A stretch of DNA of 64,000 nucleotides from assembly GCF_003112775.1 (NCBI RefSeq), contig NZ_BFCH01000009.1, forward strand, positions 1 through 64,000, in the 5' to 3' direction. A program made the position numbers and the translations under genes. Shown in pieces: positions 28,057 to 36,883 of this stretch; the first letter of the stretch is position 1; every line of letters starts with the position of its first letter. Origin of the DNA: Mycobacterium montefiorense (GTDB lineage: Bacteria; Actinomycetota; Actinomycetes; Mycobacteriales; Mycobacteriaceae). The notes below the pieces were generated by a model. The model was not told the DNA's origin and made no database searches. It saw only the letters and a list, made by a program, of their open reading frames with translations.

Positions 28057-29699
28057 GCTCTATCCCCCAACCCTGCGCAATTCGCCAGACGGTGTTCGGA
28101 CTTGATCTCCTGCGCAGCGCGCTCGCCGATGACCACGCACGGCGCCATGGTGTTGCTCGCGGTGATTCTGGGCATCACGGATGCGTCGGCGACGCGCAGG
28201 TTTTCCACGCCGTAGACCTTCAGGGTGCCGTCGACCACAGAGAACGCGTCGCGTCCCATCTTGGCAGAGCCGACGTAGTGCCAGTAGGACAGTGCGCCGT
28301 CGCGCAGATATGTCAGCAAATCGTCGCCCGCCAGGTCGCCGGGCATCACCTCACGCTTCGTGTGGGGCCGCAGCGGCGCTGAGTTTCCGATTTCCCGCAG
28401 CTGCTCAACGCATCTCACGATAAGCCGCAGGTCGTCGGAGTCCGACAGCGCGTTGTGCACGACCTTGACGGCACAGTCGGGATCCGGGCTGATCAATTGG
28501 ACCCTGCCACGGCTTTGGGGGTGAGTAGGCCCACCGAAAAATCCCCAGCCGGCGTCGGGCAGGCCGAATCGCGCGACACTCTCCGGACTACCGATCGTCA
28601 GCGCGCCTTGGCACGCAAAGAGATCGGGCTCCTCGCCGCCGGCCTCACTCGGCCAGAACAGCACCGTGTCGCCGGTGTGGTGGGCAGGGCCACCGTCCGA
28701 CCGTTGCCACAGGCAGCTGATCGCGACATGGTCGTGAAAGTTGCGGCCCACACCCGGCAGATGCTGTTCGACCGGGATCCCCCAGGGCCGGAGTTGGTGT
28801 TGGTCTCCTACCCCCGAAAGCATCAGAGTCTTCGGCGTGTGGATTGCGCCCATTGACAGGACTACCTCTGTGCCTGCGAGGAATTGGCGCAGTTCGTCTT
28901 CATAACGGACCTCGACGCCGATGGCTCGCTGGTGTTGGATGATCACGCGCCGGACGCACGCATGCGTCAAGACGGTCAGATTCGGCCGGTCCATATACGG
29001 ATAGGTGTAAGACTTAAAGACCGATGCGCGCTTGTTCCCGCGAGTACGAAGATCCATGATCGCCGCACCGCCCCTGCCCTCCATCATCTTTCCGTTCGGA
29101 TTGTCAAAAGTGACCACACCCACCGATCTGGCGGCTTCCAGCACTGCCGGACCGACGGGGTGTGGATCGCGTTTCGGTTCCACGTGGACGGGGCCGCCGC
29201 TGCCCCGGCGATCATCGGGGGTGCCCTGCCAATCTTCTATGTGCCGGTAGATGTCCAGGACCGACTCGTAGCCCCAAGCGCTGCAACCCGACGCATCGGC
29301 GAAGAAGTCCCAATCCGCCTTGTGGCCGCGTGCCCACGTCATCGCGTTGATGCTCGAGCCCCCACCCAGTACTTTGCCCATGGACAGCAACAGCGAGCGC
29401 CCATTGAGATGGTGGTTCGACTCGGCCGGAAAGGCCCAATCCGTCTCGCTGCCGAGGTTCGTCTGCCACAGGCTGACCTCGGTGACGCCGGGCACGTCGT
29501 CACTGCCGCCCGCCTCCACCAGCAGCACACTGGCCGCCGGGTCTTCGGCCAAACGCCGAGCAACGACGGATCCCGAAGATCCCGCACCGCATACCACGAA
29601 GTCGTAGTGCGGCGCGAGGTCGGCGGTCAGTCGCCGCTGGTTCTCCCGGATCCGCCGGTCCAGGTCATTGTCGACGTCGGTGGCTGACTCAATCGACAC
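28053..29699 (-). CDS. GMC-family FAD-dependent oxidoreductase
   Basis: 548 residues. N-terminal FAD Rossmann motif GAGSSG (38-43), GKVLGGGSSINAMTWARG signature, then the C-terminal catalytic part with WHYVGSAKMG (His) and DASVMPRITASNTMAP (Asn). GMC enzymes oxidise primary or secondary alcohols, including sterols, choline, glucose and aryl alcohols; here the likely job is oxidation of an alcohol made by the P450 or oxygenase. No signal peptide, so cytosolic. GTG start, overlapping the upstream KstD-like gene by 11 bases and the P450 start downstream by four: a tightly coupled operon. Confidence 0.92.
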   Translation of the reverse strand: MSIESATDVDNDLDRRIRENQRRLTADLAPHYDFVVCGAGSSGSVVARRLAEDPAASVLLVEAGGSDDVPGVTEVSLWQTNLGSETDWAFPAESNHHLNGRSLLLSMGKVLGGGSSINAMTWARGHKADWDFFADASGCSAWGYESVLDIYRHIEDWQGTPDDRRGSGGPVHVEPKRDPHPVGPAVLEAARSVGVVTFDNPNGKMMEGRGGAAIMDLRTRGNKRASVFKSYTYPYMDRPNLTVLTHACVRRVIIQHQRAIGVEVRYEDELRQFLAGTEVVLSMGAIHTPKTLMLSGVGDQHQLRPWGIPVEQHLPGVGRNFHDHVAISCLWQRSDGGPAHHTGDTVLFWPSEAGGEEPDLFACQGALTIGSPESVARFGLPDAGWGFFGGPTHPQSRGRVQLISPDPDCAVKVVHNALSDSDDLRLIVRCVEQLREIGNSAPLRPHTKREVMPGDLAGDDLLTYLRDGALSYWHYVGSAKMGRDAFSVVDGTLKVYGVENLRVADASVMPRITASNTMAPCVVIGERAAQEIKSEHRLANCAGLGDRA

Positions 29700-31323
29700 C
29701 CGTTGCCCCCCTGTCTAATTCACGCGACCCAGTGAGACAGTCGACGGCAGCGTGTTCGCCGGCACGGATTCCGGAAAACACGCAGTCGGCCAGCGACAGC
29801 CCGCTGACGTAGGAGTTGGCACAGATACCTACCGCGGTGCGGCCGGCGGCATAGAGCCCGCGAATCGGAGACCCCGACTCGTTCAATACCTGGCCGCTGG
29901 CGCCATCCACCCGCAAGCCGCCCAAGGTCATTCCCGGGACGAAATACGCCAGCGAGGGTCGAACCGAGATGTCGAGGCCGTAATAGGGCCCGCATCTCAG
30001 CGGACGGCACATTGAGGGTGTCTTGCGCGCCGGGTCTTCGCGGCCGGAGTCCGCCGCATCATTGTAGGCAGCCACGGTGCCCGTCAGCCCTGTCGCCGAA
30101 ATTCCCAGCGCGGCAGCAAGTTCAGGCAGCGTGGCTGCCTTACGGAATGCGGTAGCGAAGACAGTGCTCATCTGGATTCGTTGCAACGGCGACGTCTGCG
30201 TCGACAACTGGGCACGCGCCCGCTTGAACATGACCGAATCGAGAATCAGATATCCGCGCCCACCGAACTTTTGCACCATGATGCCGGCGTGGGTGGCACC
30301 GTACAGGTCTTCGCTGGCGATGCGTTCGCCGCTGAGTCCGACGATGATGCCCTCCTGCATCGCCGCGGGCGGGCTCAGGAATCGCCAGGCGGCCACGCTG
30401 TGCAGATACCCGGTCGCACCGCCGACCCCCGTCCCGAGCATGATGCCGCTGCCGTCGTCGGTTTCTGTCCCCAGGGGCGATATGCCGGCGAAGGATGGCG
30501 CATAGCGAAGCAACATGTCGCGGTTGAATGTGAATCCACCGGCAGCCAAGATCACGTTCGGCGCCACTAGTATCAGCTCACTGGTGCGCTGCCACAATCG
30601 CGCCGCGCCCGTGGGAAGCGCGCGGGCAACACTGGGTGCCCAGTTCGTCAGCCAGTCGCGCAGCCGAGTGGTGCGCCAATAGTGCTGCAGTAAAAGCGGA
30701 TTGCAATCAGTGACGGTATGACAACGCAGCCCCGCTACCCGACCGTCGGCCATCACCAGTTCCTCGGCGCGAGTCATGGGCAAGAACTCCACGCCCAACC
30801 CCTCGGCGGATCGGCGCAGCGCCCGATACAGAGCGCGACCAGAACCCATGCCTTTGGCAACCTGCCGGTGCCCGCGTGGAGCCGGTGCGGCGTTCAGACG
30901 GTAGGGAAAGGCCCGTTCATTGCCGGAGAAGTAAAGATAGTGCCGATCGGTGGGATAGGACGTCTTGTAGTCACACAACGAGGCGGCGAACCGCGCACCG
31001 TGACGCTCGAGCCACGAAAGCCGTTGCACACTCCCGTCACAGAACGTGCGCAAAGTTTCGTCGTCAACCGCGCCGGCCACCTCCTGCCGGAGATAATTGA
31101 ACATGTTGACGGGGGTATCTTCGAAACCGGCGGCTCGCTGGTAGCGAGTACCGCCGCCCGAATACACCACTCCCCCAGACAAAGCCGTGGCTCCCCCGCC
31201 CAGCGACCGGTCTACGACAAGTACCCGGGCACCGCGCTCGGCCGCCGCGATTGCCGCGCATGCGCCGGCCGCGCCGAATCCCACAATTACCACGTCGAAT
31301 TCGTTGTCCTCAGGAACGATCAC
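29689..31323 (-). CDS. FAD-dependent oxidoreductase, 3-ketosteroid-delta1-dehydrogenase / fumarate-reductase superfamily
   Basis: 544 residues, FAD_binding_2 fold: Rossmann GFGAAGACAAIAAAERGARV (about 15-34), GGGATALSGGVVYSGGG, and the C-terminal GLYAAGRTAVGICANSYVSGLSLADCVFSGIRAG that closes the flavin site. This architecture is shared by KstD, delta4-5alpha-steroid dehydrogenases and related enoate or fumarate reductases. Together with the CYP142-like P450 it supports ring desaturation of a polycyclic ketone; the precise activity is inference. GTG start; preceded after 15 bp by an SDR remnant. Lies mid-operon. Confidence 0.85.
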   Translation of the reverse strand: MIVPEDNEFDVVIVGFGAAGACAAIAAAERGARVLVVDRSLGGGATALSGGVVYSGGGTRYQRAAGFEDTPVNMFNYLRQEVAGAVDDETLRTFCDGSVQRLSWLERHGARFAASLCDYKTSYPTDRHYLYFSGNERAFPYRLNAAPAPRGHRQVAKGMGSGRALYRALRRSAEGLGVEFLPMTRAEELVMADGRVAGLRCHTVTDCNPLLLQHYWRTTRLRDWLTNWAPSVARALPTGAARLWQRTSELILVAPNVILAAGGFTFNRDMLLRYAPSFAGISPLGTETDDGSGIMLGTGVGGATGYLHSVAAWRFLSPPAAMQEGIIVGLSGERIASEDLYGATHAGIMVQKFGGRGYLILDSVMFKRARAQLSTQTSPLQRIQMSTVFATAFRKAATLPELAAALGISATGLTGTVAAYNDAADSGREDPARKTPSMCRPLRCGPYYGLDISVRPSLAYFVPGMTLGGLRVDGASGQVLNESGSPIRGLYAAGRTAVGICANSYVSGLSLADCVFSGIRAGEHAAVDCLTGSRELDRGATGVD

Positions 31324-31338
31324 CTCGGCTCCGATCCC

Positions 31339-31497
31339 TCAGTGGCCGGCGCTCATGCCGCCGTCGATGTGGAGGATTTCGCCGGTGACAAAGGAGATTA
31401 TCTCCAGATACAGCGCACCGTGCACGATGTCGTCGACGGCGCCGGTTCCGCGTGAGGCGCCCGTGCTGATCTCGACGTTCTGGTCACCGGAACCCAT
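31339..31497 (-). pseudogene. Vestigial short-chain dehydrogenase/reductase (52-codon remnant)
   Basis: The frame keeps a good AAAGG ribosome site and ATG (31497) but encodes only 52 residues. The last 31 (DDIVHGALYLE..ISFVTGEILHIDGGMSAGH) are the unmistakable C-terminus of an SDR. Just before them sits ISTGASRGTG, which resembles the TGASRGIG cofactor motif that belongs some 200 residues earlier, as if the middle of the gene had been deleted in frame. The catalytic Ser-Tyr-Lys region is absent, so it cannot be an active dehydrogenase. The frame is open further upstream without coding character. Confidence 0.65.
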
Positions 31498-31537
31498 AGT
31501 CAGTACCTTTCTGCGCAGCGCCCGAAGTATCCGGCGG

Positions 31538-32563
31538 TCAGCCCGCCAGCTCTTGCACAATGTCGGTGGCCGAACCCGTTCGCACATTGCGGAATTCCGC
31601 GCCCGTCCACATGCCGACGCCATGTGGGTCGCCCAGCTTGACCGCGGCCGCCTGGATGGGGCCGGTAATCATGGCGGCCTGAGGAAACCCGAATACCGCA
31701 TGAGCGTCATGCCTGTCGATGAAGCCATTGCGCAACGCACGTGCATACCGTCCGGTGAACGCTCGCGTCACCACGGTTTCGGTGAATTCCGCGTCGCGCA
31801 ATGCCGCGCGGTGCACCGGGTTGGTTCCGGCTTCGTCCGCCAGCAAAAACGCGGTGCCGAGCTGGACCGCGGCGGCGCCGATACCGCGCACCCGCCGCAC
31901 GGCCGCGGCAGTCCCCAGTCCCCCGGCCGCGACGACAGGACAGTCAAAGCAGGCGACCAGCGCCGACACCAGGTCATCGAGAGTATCGCCAGGCGGCGTG
32001 GCGAGCGGATCAAACGTGGCCCGATGCCCGCCCGCATCGGGACCCTGCGCTACCACTGCGTCCACACCAAAGCTGACCGCAATCAACGCTTCTCGCACGG
32101 TTGTCACCGTGGCCAGCGTCAGGATGCCGGCATCAGTGAGTCGACGGCATGCCGCTTCGGTCGGCGAACCAAAGGTGAAGGAGACCACTTCTGGTCGCAG
32201 ATCGCACACCACATCGAGCTTCGCCGCATACTCGTCGTCATCATCATGCGGTTCACCTAGCGCCACACCGTAATGTTCAGCCTCGTCCTCGAGCATGGCC
32301 GCGAACGCACCCAGCTCCCCGATGGTCGCCACCGGCGCATGGGGCACAAACAAATTCACTCCCAGTGGGCCTGAGGTCAGCCTGCGAGCCGCCAGGATCG
32401 AATCGGCCAATTCTTCGGCGGACAGCATGCCCCCCGCAAGAAAGCCCAGGCCGCCGCCGTTGGACACCGCGGCGGCCAATGCGGGTGTCGAAACTCCACC
32501 CGCCATCGGCGCACCGAGTACACGAACACTCAAATCCCCCAGCGCAAATCGGTCAAACACCAC
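31538..32563 (-). CDS. Nitronate monooxygenase-like FMN enzyme
   Basis: 341 residues, TIM-barrel FMN protein of the NMO/2-nitropropane dioxygenase family: GAPMAGGVSTPALAAAVSNGGG (17-38), VVAQGPDAGGH with His180, VVAAGGLGTAAAVRR, and AVQLGTAFLLADEA. The family includes true nitronate oxidases and poorly defined quinone reductases and enoyl reductases in degradation clusters. Its start (GTG) overlaps the Crp/Fnr gene by 11 bases. A flavin reductase-type or detoxification role in the island is possible; the nitronate substrate is not implied by the context. Confidence 0.88.
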   Translation of the reverse strand: MVFDRFALGDLSVRVLGAPMAGGVSTPALAAAVSNGGGLGFLAGGMLSAEELADSILAARRLTSGPLGVNLFVPHAPVATIGELGAFAAMLEDEAEHYGVALGEPHDDDDEYAAKLDVVCDLRPEVVSFTFGSPTEAACRRLTDAGILTLATVTTVREALIAVSFGVDAVVAQGPDAGGHRATFDPLATPPGDTLDDLVSALVACFDCPVVAAGGLGTAAAVRRVRGIGAAAVQLGTAFLLADEAGTNPVHRAALRDAEFTETVVTRAFTGRYARALRNGFIDRHDAHAVFGFPQAAMITGPIQAAAVKLGDPHGVGMWTGAEFRNVRTGSATDIVQELAG

Positions 32564-33440
32564 AAACCTCCCCCATACTTACCTGCCGCACCTGACTAAG
32601 AGCGTGACCGTCGACAATGACGATGCTGCTGTCATCCAGACGGATCCACCCGTTGGCCTCGAATCCACGCAACGTCGCGCAGATCGTCTCCGGATCGACG
32701 CCGGCAAGATCAGAGAGATCGCCCGCCGTGAGATCGTGCACCACCCGCACGACATCGCCGTCCTGTTGGCCAAATTGTTTCTTCAACAACAACAGCCGAC
32801 TTGCGACACGGCTCTGTGCGTCGGCGAACGCGAGGTCGAACAAACTGTCGGTCATTGCCTTTAGCCGGCGGGCGAACAGGCGTAGCACCTGATCGCAAAC
32901 CTCCGGCTGTTCGACCATCCACTGCAGAAGTCGATCGCGGTCAATCGGCACCGCCACAACATCGGTAAGGGTGATCATGCTCATCTCTTGCGGACCCGCA
33001 TCGAAAAGTGAGTCAGTTCCCAATATTTCGGACGGGCCCAGTAGCTTCAGCACGATCCCGCGACCGTCGGGTCGCTGGTAGAAAACTTTGACTTTTCCGG
33101 AGACGATCACGTAAACGTAACGCCCGAAGCTGCTTTGGCTCTCCAAATTCTGTCCCGGTGGGAAGCGCGCGGGCTTCAGCTGCGTGGATAATTCGGTGAC
33201 CACTTCGGGACTGGTTCTGCTGAATATTCCGGATGCGGCCAGTGCCCGGTGCACCTCGTCATGCTCCGAGAGTTGCAGCGCTGGTGCTGTCTCGGCTTCG
33301 GCCGACGCGGCGGCACCGAACGCACTTCCGTTGTCCCGCTTTCTGTCCAGCGTCAGCCCGATCGGGCTTGCCGTCTCCCACCCCAACAGCGCCACCGCCA
33401 TCAACATGGGCGTAAGAGCAATCGCAGCCGGACTCGTCAC
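32553..33440 (-). CDS. Crp/Fnr-family transcriptional regulator
   Basis: 295 residues as drawn. Cyclic-nucleotide-binding beta-roll at about 72-190 (GIFSRTSPEVV, PPGQNLESQS, YVIVSGKVKVFYQ, ILGTDSLF), C-helix, and HTH_Crp at about 215-290 (LTAGDLSDLAGVDPETICATLRGF). No Cys cluster, so not an oxygen-sensing FNR. The first 60 residues are atypical and hydrophobic (MLMAVALLGWET); the true start may be ATG 33407 or further in. It heads the leftward operon, overlapping the NMO gene, and is divergent from an AraC-type regulator across 226 bp; likely controls the operon. Confidence 0.85.
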   Translation of the reverse strand: MTSPAAIALTPMLMAVALLGWETASPIGLTLDRKRDNGSAFGAAASAEAETAPALQLSEHDEVHRALAASGIFSRTSPEVVTELSTQLKPARFPPGQNLESQSSFGRYVYVIVSGKVKVFYQRPDGRGIVLKLLGPSEILGTDSLFDAGPQEMSMITLTDVVAVPIDRDRLLQWMVEQPEVCDQVLRLFARRLKAMTDSLFDLAFADAQSRVASRLLLLKKQFGQQDGDVVRVVHDLTAGDLSDLAGVDPETICATLRGFEANGWIRLDDSSIVIVDGHALSQVRQVSMGEVCGV

Positions 33441-33666
33441 ACCGTTAACGCTATGTAGGCCAGGGTAAATCGGGTAGCCACCGCACGCGACGTGCTGGAC
33501 AGATTGCGTACCGAACCCAGCTCAGGCACACACCCGGGCATCAGCCGTGCCCCGCGGCAGCCGCGGACAGGTCCGAGCCATCACACGCAGGATTTAGGCC
33601 AAAATACGCAAAAGTGAGAATTGTGCACGTGACCTCTGCTATTGGCGAGCGTAGCCTGGCAATCGG

Positions 33667-34677
33667 ATGACCGATTCACCGAGAGCTGTCGTACCGGATA
33701 GCGCCGCATGGATGACTGCGAAAACGCTCGACGAGTTCGCCATCCTGTGTTGCAAAGAACACCCCCACCTCACACTGTTGAGCAACCCGGATTCGTTTGC
33801 GCTGACCCAGCGCGCGGGTGGCGTCGGTCCGGTCACCCTTTCCGAACTTGTGGTCAGGTCCGACGTGGCCTTGGATTGCGGTGAGCACTGCAGCGGTTAC
33901 CGCGTGAATGTGATGCGATCGGGACGTTTTGAGTCGACGCACCGGGGTTCGGCCCAGCACGCGGGTCGGGGCACCGTCGCCGTGTACCGGCCGGAAGGCC
34001 ACACCGCAGCACGATGGGCGGCCGGCACCCAGATGTTGGGGGTGAAGCTCGACCGCAACGCTGTCGACAATGCGCTGAGCGATGCGCTGGGCCGGCAGGT
34101 GACGTCGCAAGTCGACTTCGCACCCAATGTGGCGATGACGACCCCGGCCGGCCGCGGCTGGATCAGCATGCTGTTGCTCTTCTACGAACAAATCTCCCGC
34201 CCCGACAGCCTGTTCAATCAACCGCTGGTCGGATTGCCGTTCGCGGACGGCTTGATCCGTGGATTCCTGCTCGCTGCCGACCACCCCGATCGCGAGGCCG
34301 TCGCGGCAGCTGCACCGCGACCGGCGCCTCGCACAATTCGCGCCGCCCTCGACATCATCGAGGCGGAGGCGCATCTGCCGCTGACGATATCCGCGCTTGC
34401 GACGCGTACCCACGTCAGCGTTCGCTCCCTGCAACAGGGCTTTCGCGACCATCTGGATGTTTCTCCGATGGCGTATCTGCGTGAGGTCCGGCTGCGCCGG
34501 GCACACCAGGCCCTGCTCGACTCGGATCCCTCGTCGGTCACCGTCTCCTCAATAGCATTCCGCTGGGGCTTCACCAATCCGGGCCGATTTGCGACTGCGC
34601 ATGCCGAGCGTTACGGCGAGCCGCCTTCAGAAACACTGCGCCGCAGAGAGTTCCGCGCGTCCAGAGACCGGTATTGA
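33667..34677 (+). CDS. AraC/XylS-family transcriptional regulator (paralogue 1)
   Basis: 336 residues. N-terminal AraC-binding-like domain of the XylS type (about 20-200) and C-terminal double HTH (about 222-325) with LATRTHVSVRSLQQGFRDHL and SSIAFRWGFTNPGRFATAHAERYGE. ATG 33667. It is divergent from the Crp/Fnr gene and the catabolic operon, and convergent with paralogue 2. The DNA-contacting helices are nearly the same as in the other two island paralogues, sharing PMAYLREVRLRRAHQ exactly. The likely ligand is an aromatic or polycyclic acid by family analogy. Confidence 0.9.
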   Translation: MTDSPRAVVPDSAAWMTAKTLDEFAILCCKEHPHLTLLSNPDSFALTQRAGGVGPVTLSELVVRSDVALDCGEHCSGYRVNVMRSGRFESTHRGSAQHAGRGTVAVYRPEGHTAARWAAGTQMLGVKLDRNAVDNALSDALGRQVTSQVDFAPNVAMTTPAGRGWISMLLLFYEQISRPDSLFNQPLVGLPFADGLIRGFLLAADHPDREAVAAAAPRPAPRTIRAALDIIEAEAHLPLTISALATRTHVSVRSLQQGFRDHLDVSPMAYLREVRLRRAHQALLDSDPSSVTVSSIAFRWGFTNPGRFATAHAERYGEPPSETLRRREFRASRDRY

Positions 34678-34695
34678 CCGTGCGCCCGGCCGTCG

Positions 34696-35679
34696 CTAAG
34701 CACTGCGGCGCAGCGCCTCGGACGGCGATTCCCGATAGCGAGCCGTGTGGGCGGCGGCGAACCTGCCGAGATTGGTGAAACCCCACCTGCACGCGACCGA
34801 GGCAACGGTCACCCTGGACGGGTCGGACTCGACCAAGGCCTGGTGCGCACGCCGCAGCCGGACCTCACGCAGATACGCCATCGGTGTGACACCGAGGTGA
34901 TGGCGGAACCCTTGCTGCAGCGTGCGGACGCTGACGCAACTGCGCTCGGCCAGGAGCGAGACCGTCAACGGCTGATCGGCTTCGGCCTCGATGACGTCGA
35001 TCGCGGCTCGGATCGCCCGCGGCTCGGGCTCGGCCGCCTCGCCTTCCAACGCCGCGCGGTAGGAGTGGTCGGTGGCCAGCAGCAGACCATGGACCAAGCT
35101 CTCGACGAAGGGCATGCCAACCATCGGCTGGTGCACCGGGCTGCCGGGCTGGAACAGCAGTTCGGCAAACAGCGACACCATGCTGATCCAGCTGCGCACG
35201 GCTTGAGTCGAGGTCACCATGATGGGGTCGCAGTCGATCTGCGTAGTGACGGAGCGCCCCAGCGCGGCCGCGAGAGCATCCTCTACGGCATGCCGATCGA
35301 TCATCACGGCCAGCAGCCGGCCGGTGTAGCGAGAGATGGCGGCTTTGCCCTCAGGCCGATACACCACCACCGAATCCGGTTTCGAGACGAAGGAAAGTGC
35401 GCTACCTCTTGCGGACAAGGATGTCGCAACCGGCAGGGTGACGTGATAGTGCGGACGAATATCACCGCCATTCACCCACACGTCATTGTGAAAAACTACG
35501 TCCAGCAAGGTAATCGGACCGAGTCGACGCACTCGGTGTGTGAATGAAAACGAGTCTGCGTCCTCGATCGGTCCGATGTCGGGCCACCAGCAGGGCGATG
35601 ACTCCGGCTGGTTTTTGCGCAGCTCGGCGAACTCGTCCAATGAGCGCACGGCGATCCAGGCCCTGTTGTCTGCCGTCAC
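34696..35679 (-). CDS. AraC/XylS-family transcriptional regulator (paralogue 2)
   Basis: 327 residues, same domain order as its neighbours: XylS-type sensor domain and C-terminal HTH pair (LAERSCVSVRTLQQGFRHHL; ASVACRWGFTNLGRFAAAHTARYRE). GTG 35679 is preceded by TAGGAGG at 7-base spacing. It follows paralogue 3 after 64 bp in the same direction, so they may be co-transcribed. The sensor domain is clearly diverged from paralogues 1 and 3 while the DNA-binding part is conserved, suggesting different effectors acting on similar sites. Confidence 0.9.
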   Translation of the reverse strand: MTADNRAWIAVRSLDEFAELRKNQPESSPCWWPDIGPIEDADSFSFTHRVRRLGPITLLDVVFHNDVWVNGGDIRPHYHVTLPVATSLSARGSALSFVSKPDSVVVYRPEGKAAISRYTGRLLAVMIDRHAVEDALAAALGRSVTTQIDCDPIMVTSTQAVRSWISMVSLFAELLFQPGSPVHQPMVGMPFVESLVHGLLLATDHSYRAALEGEAAEPEPRAIRAAIDVIEAEADQPLTVSLLAERSCVSVRTLQQGFRHHLGVTPMAYLREVRLRRAHQALVESDPSRVTVASVACRWGFTNLGRFAAAHTARYRESPSEALRRSA

Positions 35680-35743
35680 CGTGGTACCTCCTACTCACTA
35701 CTGAAACGCTGTGTCGAAATTCCTACTAGCTGGGTAACAAGAC

Positions 35744-36781
35744 CTATCGCCGACGAACGATTCTGACGTTGACCCGTTCATCGGCGGTGAAGCGTTGGAA
35801 TGCCCTGCGGCGCAGGGTCTCCGTCGGCGTCTCGCGGTAGCGCGCGGAGTGGGCCGCGGCGAACCTGCCGAGGTTGGTGAAGCCCCATCGGTACGCAACC
35901 GACGCAACGGTCACCGTCGAGGGATCCGACCTCAGCAGCGACTGGTGTGCTCTGCGCAGCCGGACCTCGCGCAGATATGCCATCGGCGAGGTGTCCAGGT
36001 GACGCTGAAATCCTTGCTGAAGCGTGCGGACGCTGATGTGCGCACGGGTGGCGATCGAGGTCAACGTCAAGGGCAAATGCGCTTCTTCTTCGATGATTTC
36101 GATCGCGGACCGAATCGCACGGGGTGCAAACAGCCGTACGTCCTTGGCGAGGGCTTCGCGATGCGGGTGATCAGCGGCAAGCAGAAAGCCACGCACCAAG
36201 CTGTCGACGAACGGAAGTCCCACCAACGGCTGATACAGCACGCTGTCGGGCTGAAAGACTTGATCTTTGAACAGCGCCACCATGTTGATCCAGCTTCGGG
36301 TCGCTGAAGCACCGGTTGGCATGACGGGCGTGAAATCGGGCTGGGACATCACCTGCCAGCCGAGTGCATCGCTGAGCGCGTCGTCGACGGCGCAACCATA
36401 GATCTTGAAAGAGATCAATCGGCTTCCAGCGCTCCATCGCGCCGCGGCCCGACCCTGTGGGGGGTATACGGCGACAGCGCCGGGCCCGCCCAAGAAAGAA
36501 AGACCCCGGTACGCGCCCTCGGAGCGTCCCGAGCACAGCACGATGATTCGATAGGAGCCGCACAGCTCGCCCGCATCCATCGACAGTTCGGACCCGATCG
36601 CGATTTCGGACACCGTCGCTGCACCGATTCGCGCCTCCCGATGAGACATTGCGAACGACTCGGGATCGGTCAACATGCTCATGTGACGCCGGCCGCAGCA
36701 CACCGTGGCAAAGTCGTCAAAACTCTTCGCCGACTTCCAGATGTGCGTATCCGAAGGGTCCGCCGTCGGTGATTCCGTCAC
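35744..36781 (-). CDS. AraC/XylS-family transcriptional regulator (paralogue 3)
   Basis: 345 residues from GTG 36781, chosen because a GGAGGAGGAAGG ribosome site precedes it and the protein aligns from there with paralogue 1 (TESPTADPSDTHIWKSAKSFDDFATVCC against TDSPRAVVPDSAAWMTAKTLDEFAILCC). C-terminal HTH pair: IATRAHISVRTLQQGFQRHL and ASVAYRWGFTNLGRFAAAHSARYRE. It is divergent from the BBE oxidase across 178 bp that contain two XylS-type half-sites, so it is the prime candidate activator of the oxidase-methyltransferase pair. Confidence 0.9.
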   Translation of the reverse strand: MTESPTADPSDTHIWKSAKSFDDFATVCCGRRHMSMLTDPESFAMSHREARIGAATVSEIAIGSELSMDAGELCGSYRIIVLCSGRSEGAYRGLSFLGGPGAVAVYPPQGRAAARWSAGSRLISFKIYGCAVDDALSDALGWQVMSQPDFTPVMPTGASATRSWINMVALFKDQVFQPDSVLYQPLVGLPFVDSLVRGFLLAADHPHREALAKDVRLFAPRAIRSAIEIIEEEAHLPLTLTSIATRAHISVRTLQQGFQRHLDTSPMAYLREVRLRRAHQSLLRSDPSTVTVASVAYRWGFTNLGRFAAAHSARYRETPTETLRRRAFQRFTADERVNVRIVRRR

Positions 36782-36883
36782 TCGGTCGCCTTCCTCCTCC
36801 AATCCACTGACACCCCTTACGCCCCCGCGCAACAACAAGCTAACGTTGTGCAGCGTCGTCTCGCCATTCCGTGCTGGTGGCCG

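Noticed and set aside
33441..33666. XylS-type half-sites in the Crp-AraC divergent region
   Set aside because: A TAGCC-N6-CGCG sequence near 33475 is close to one reversed half-site, but no partner exists at 21 bp, so I do not call an operator.
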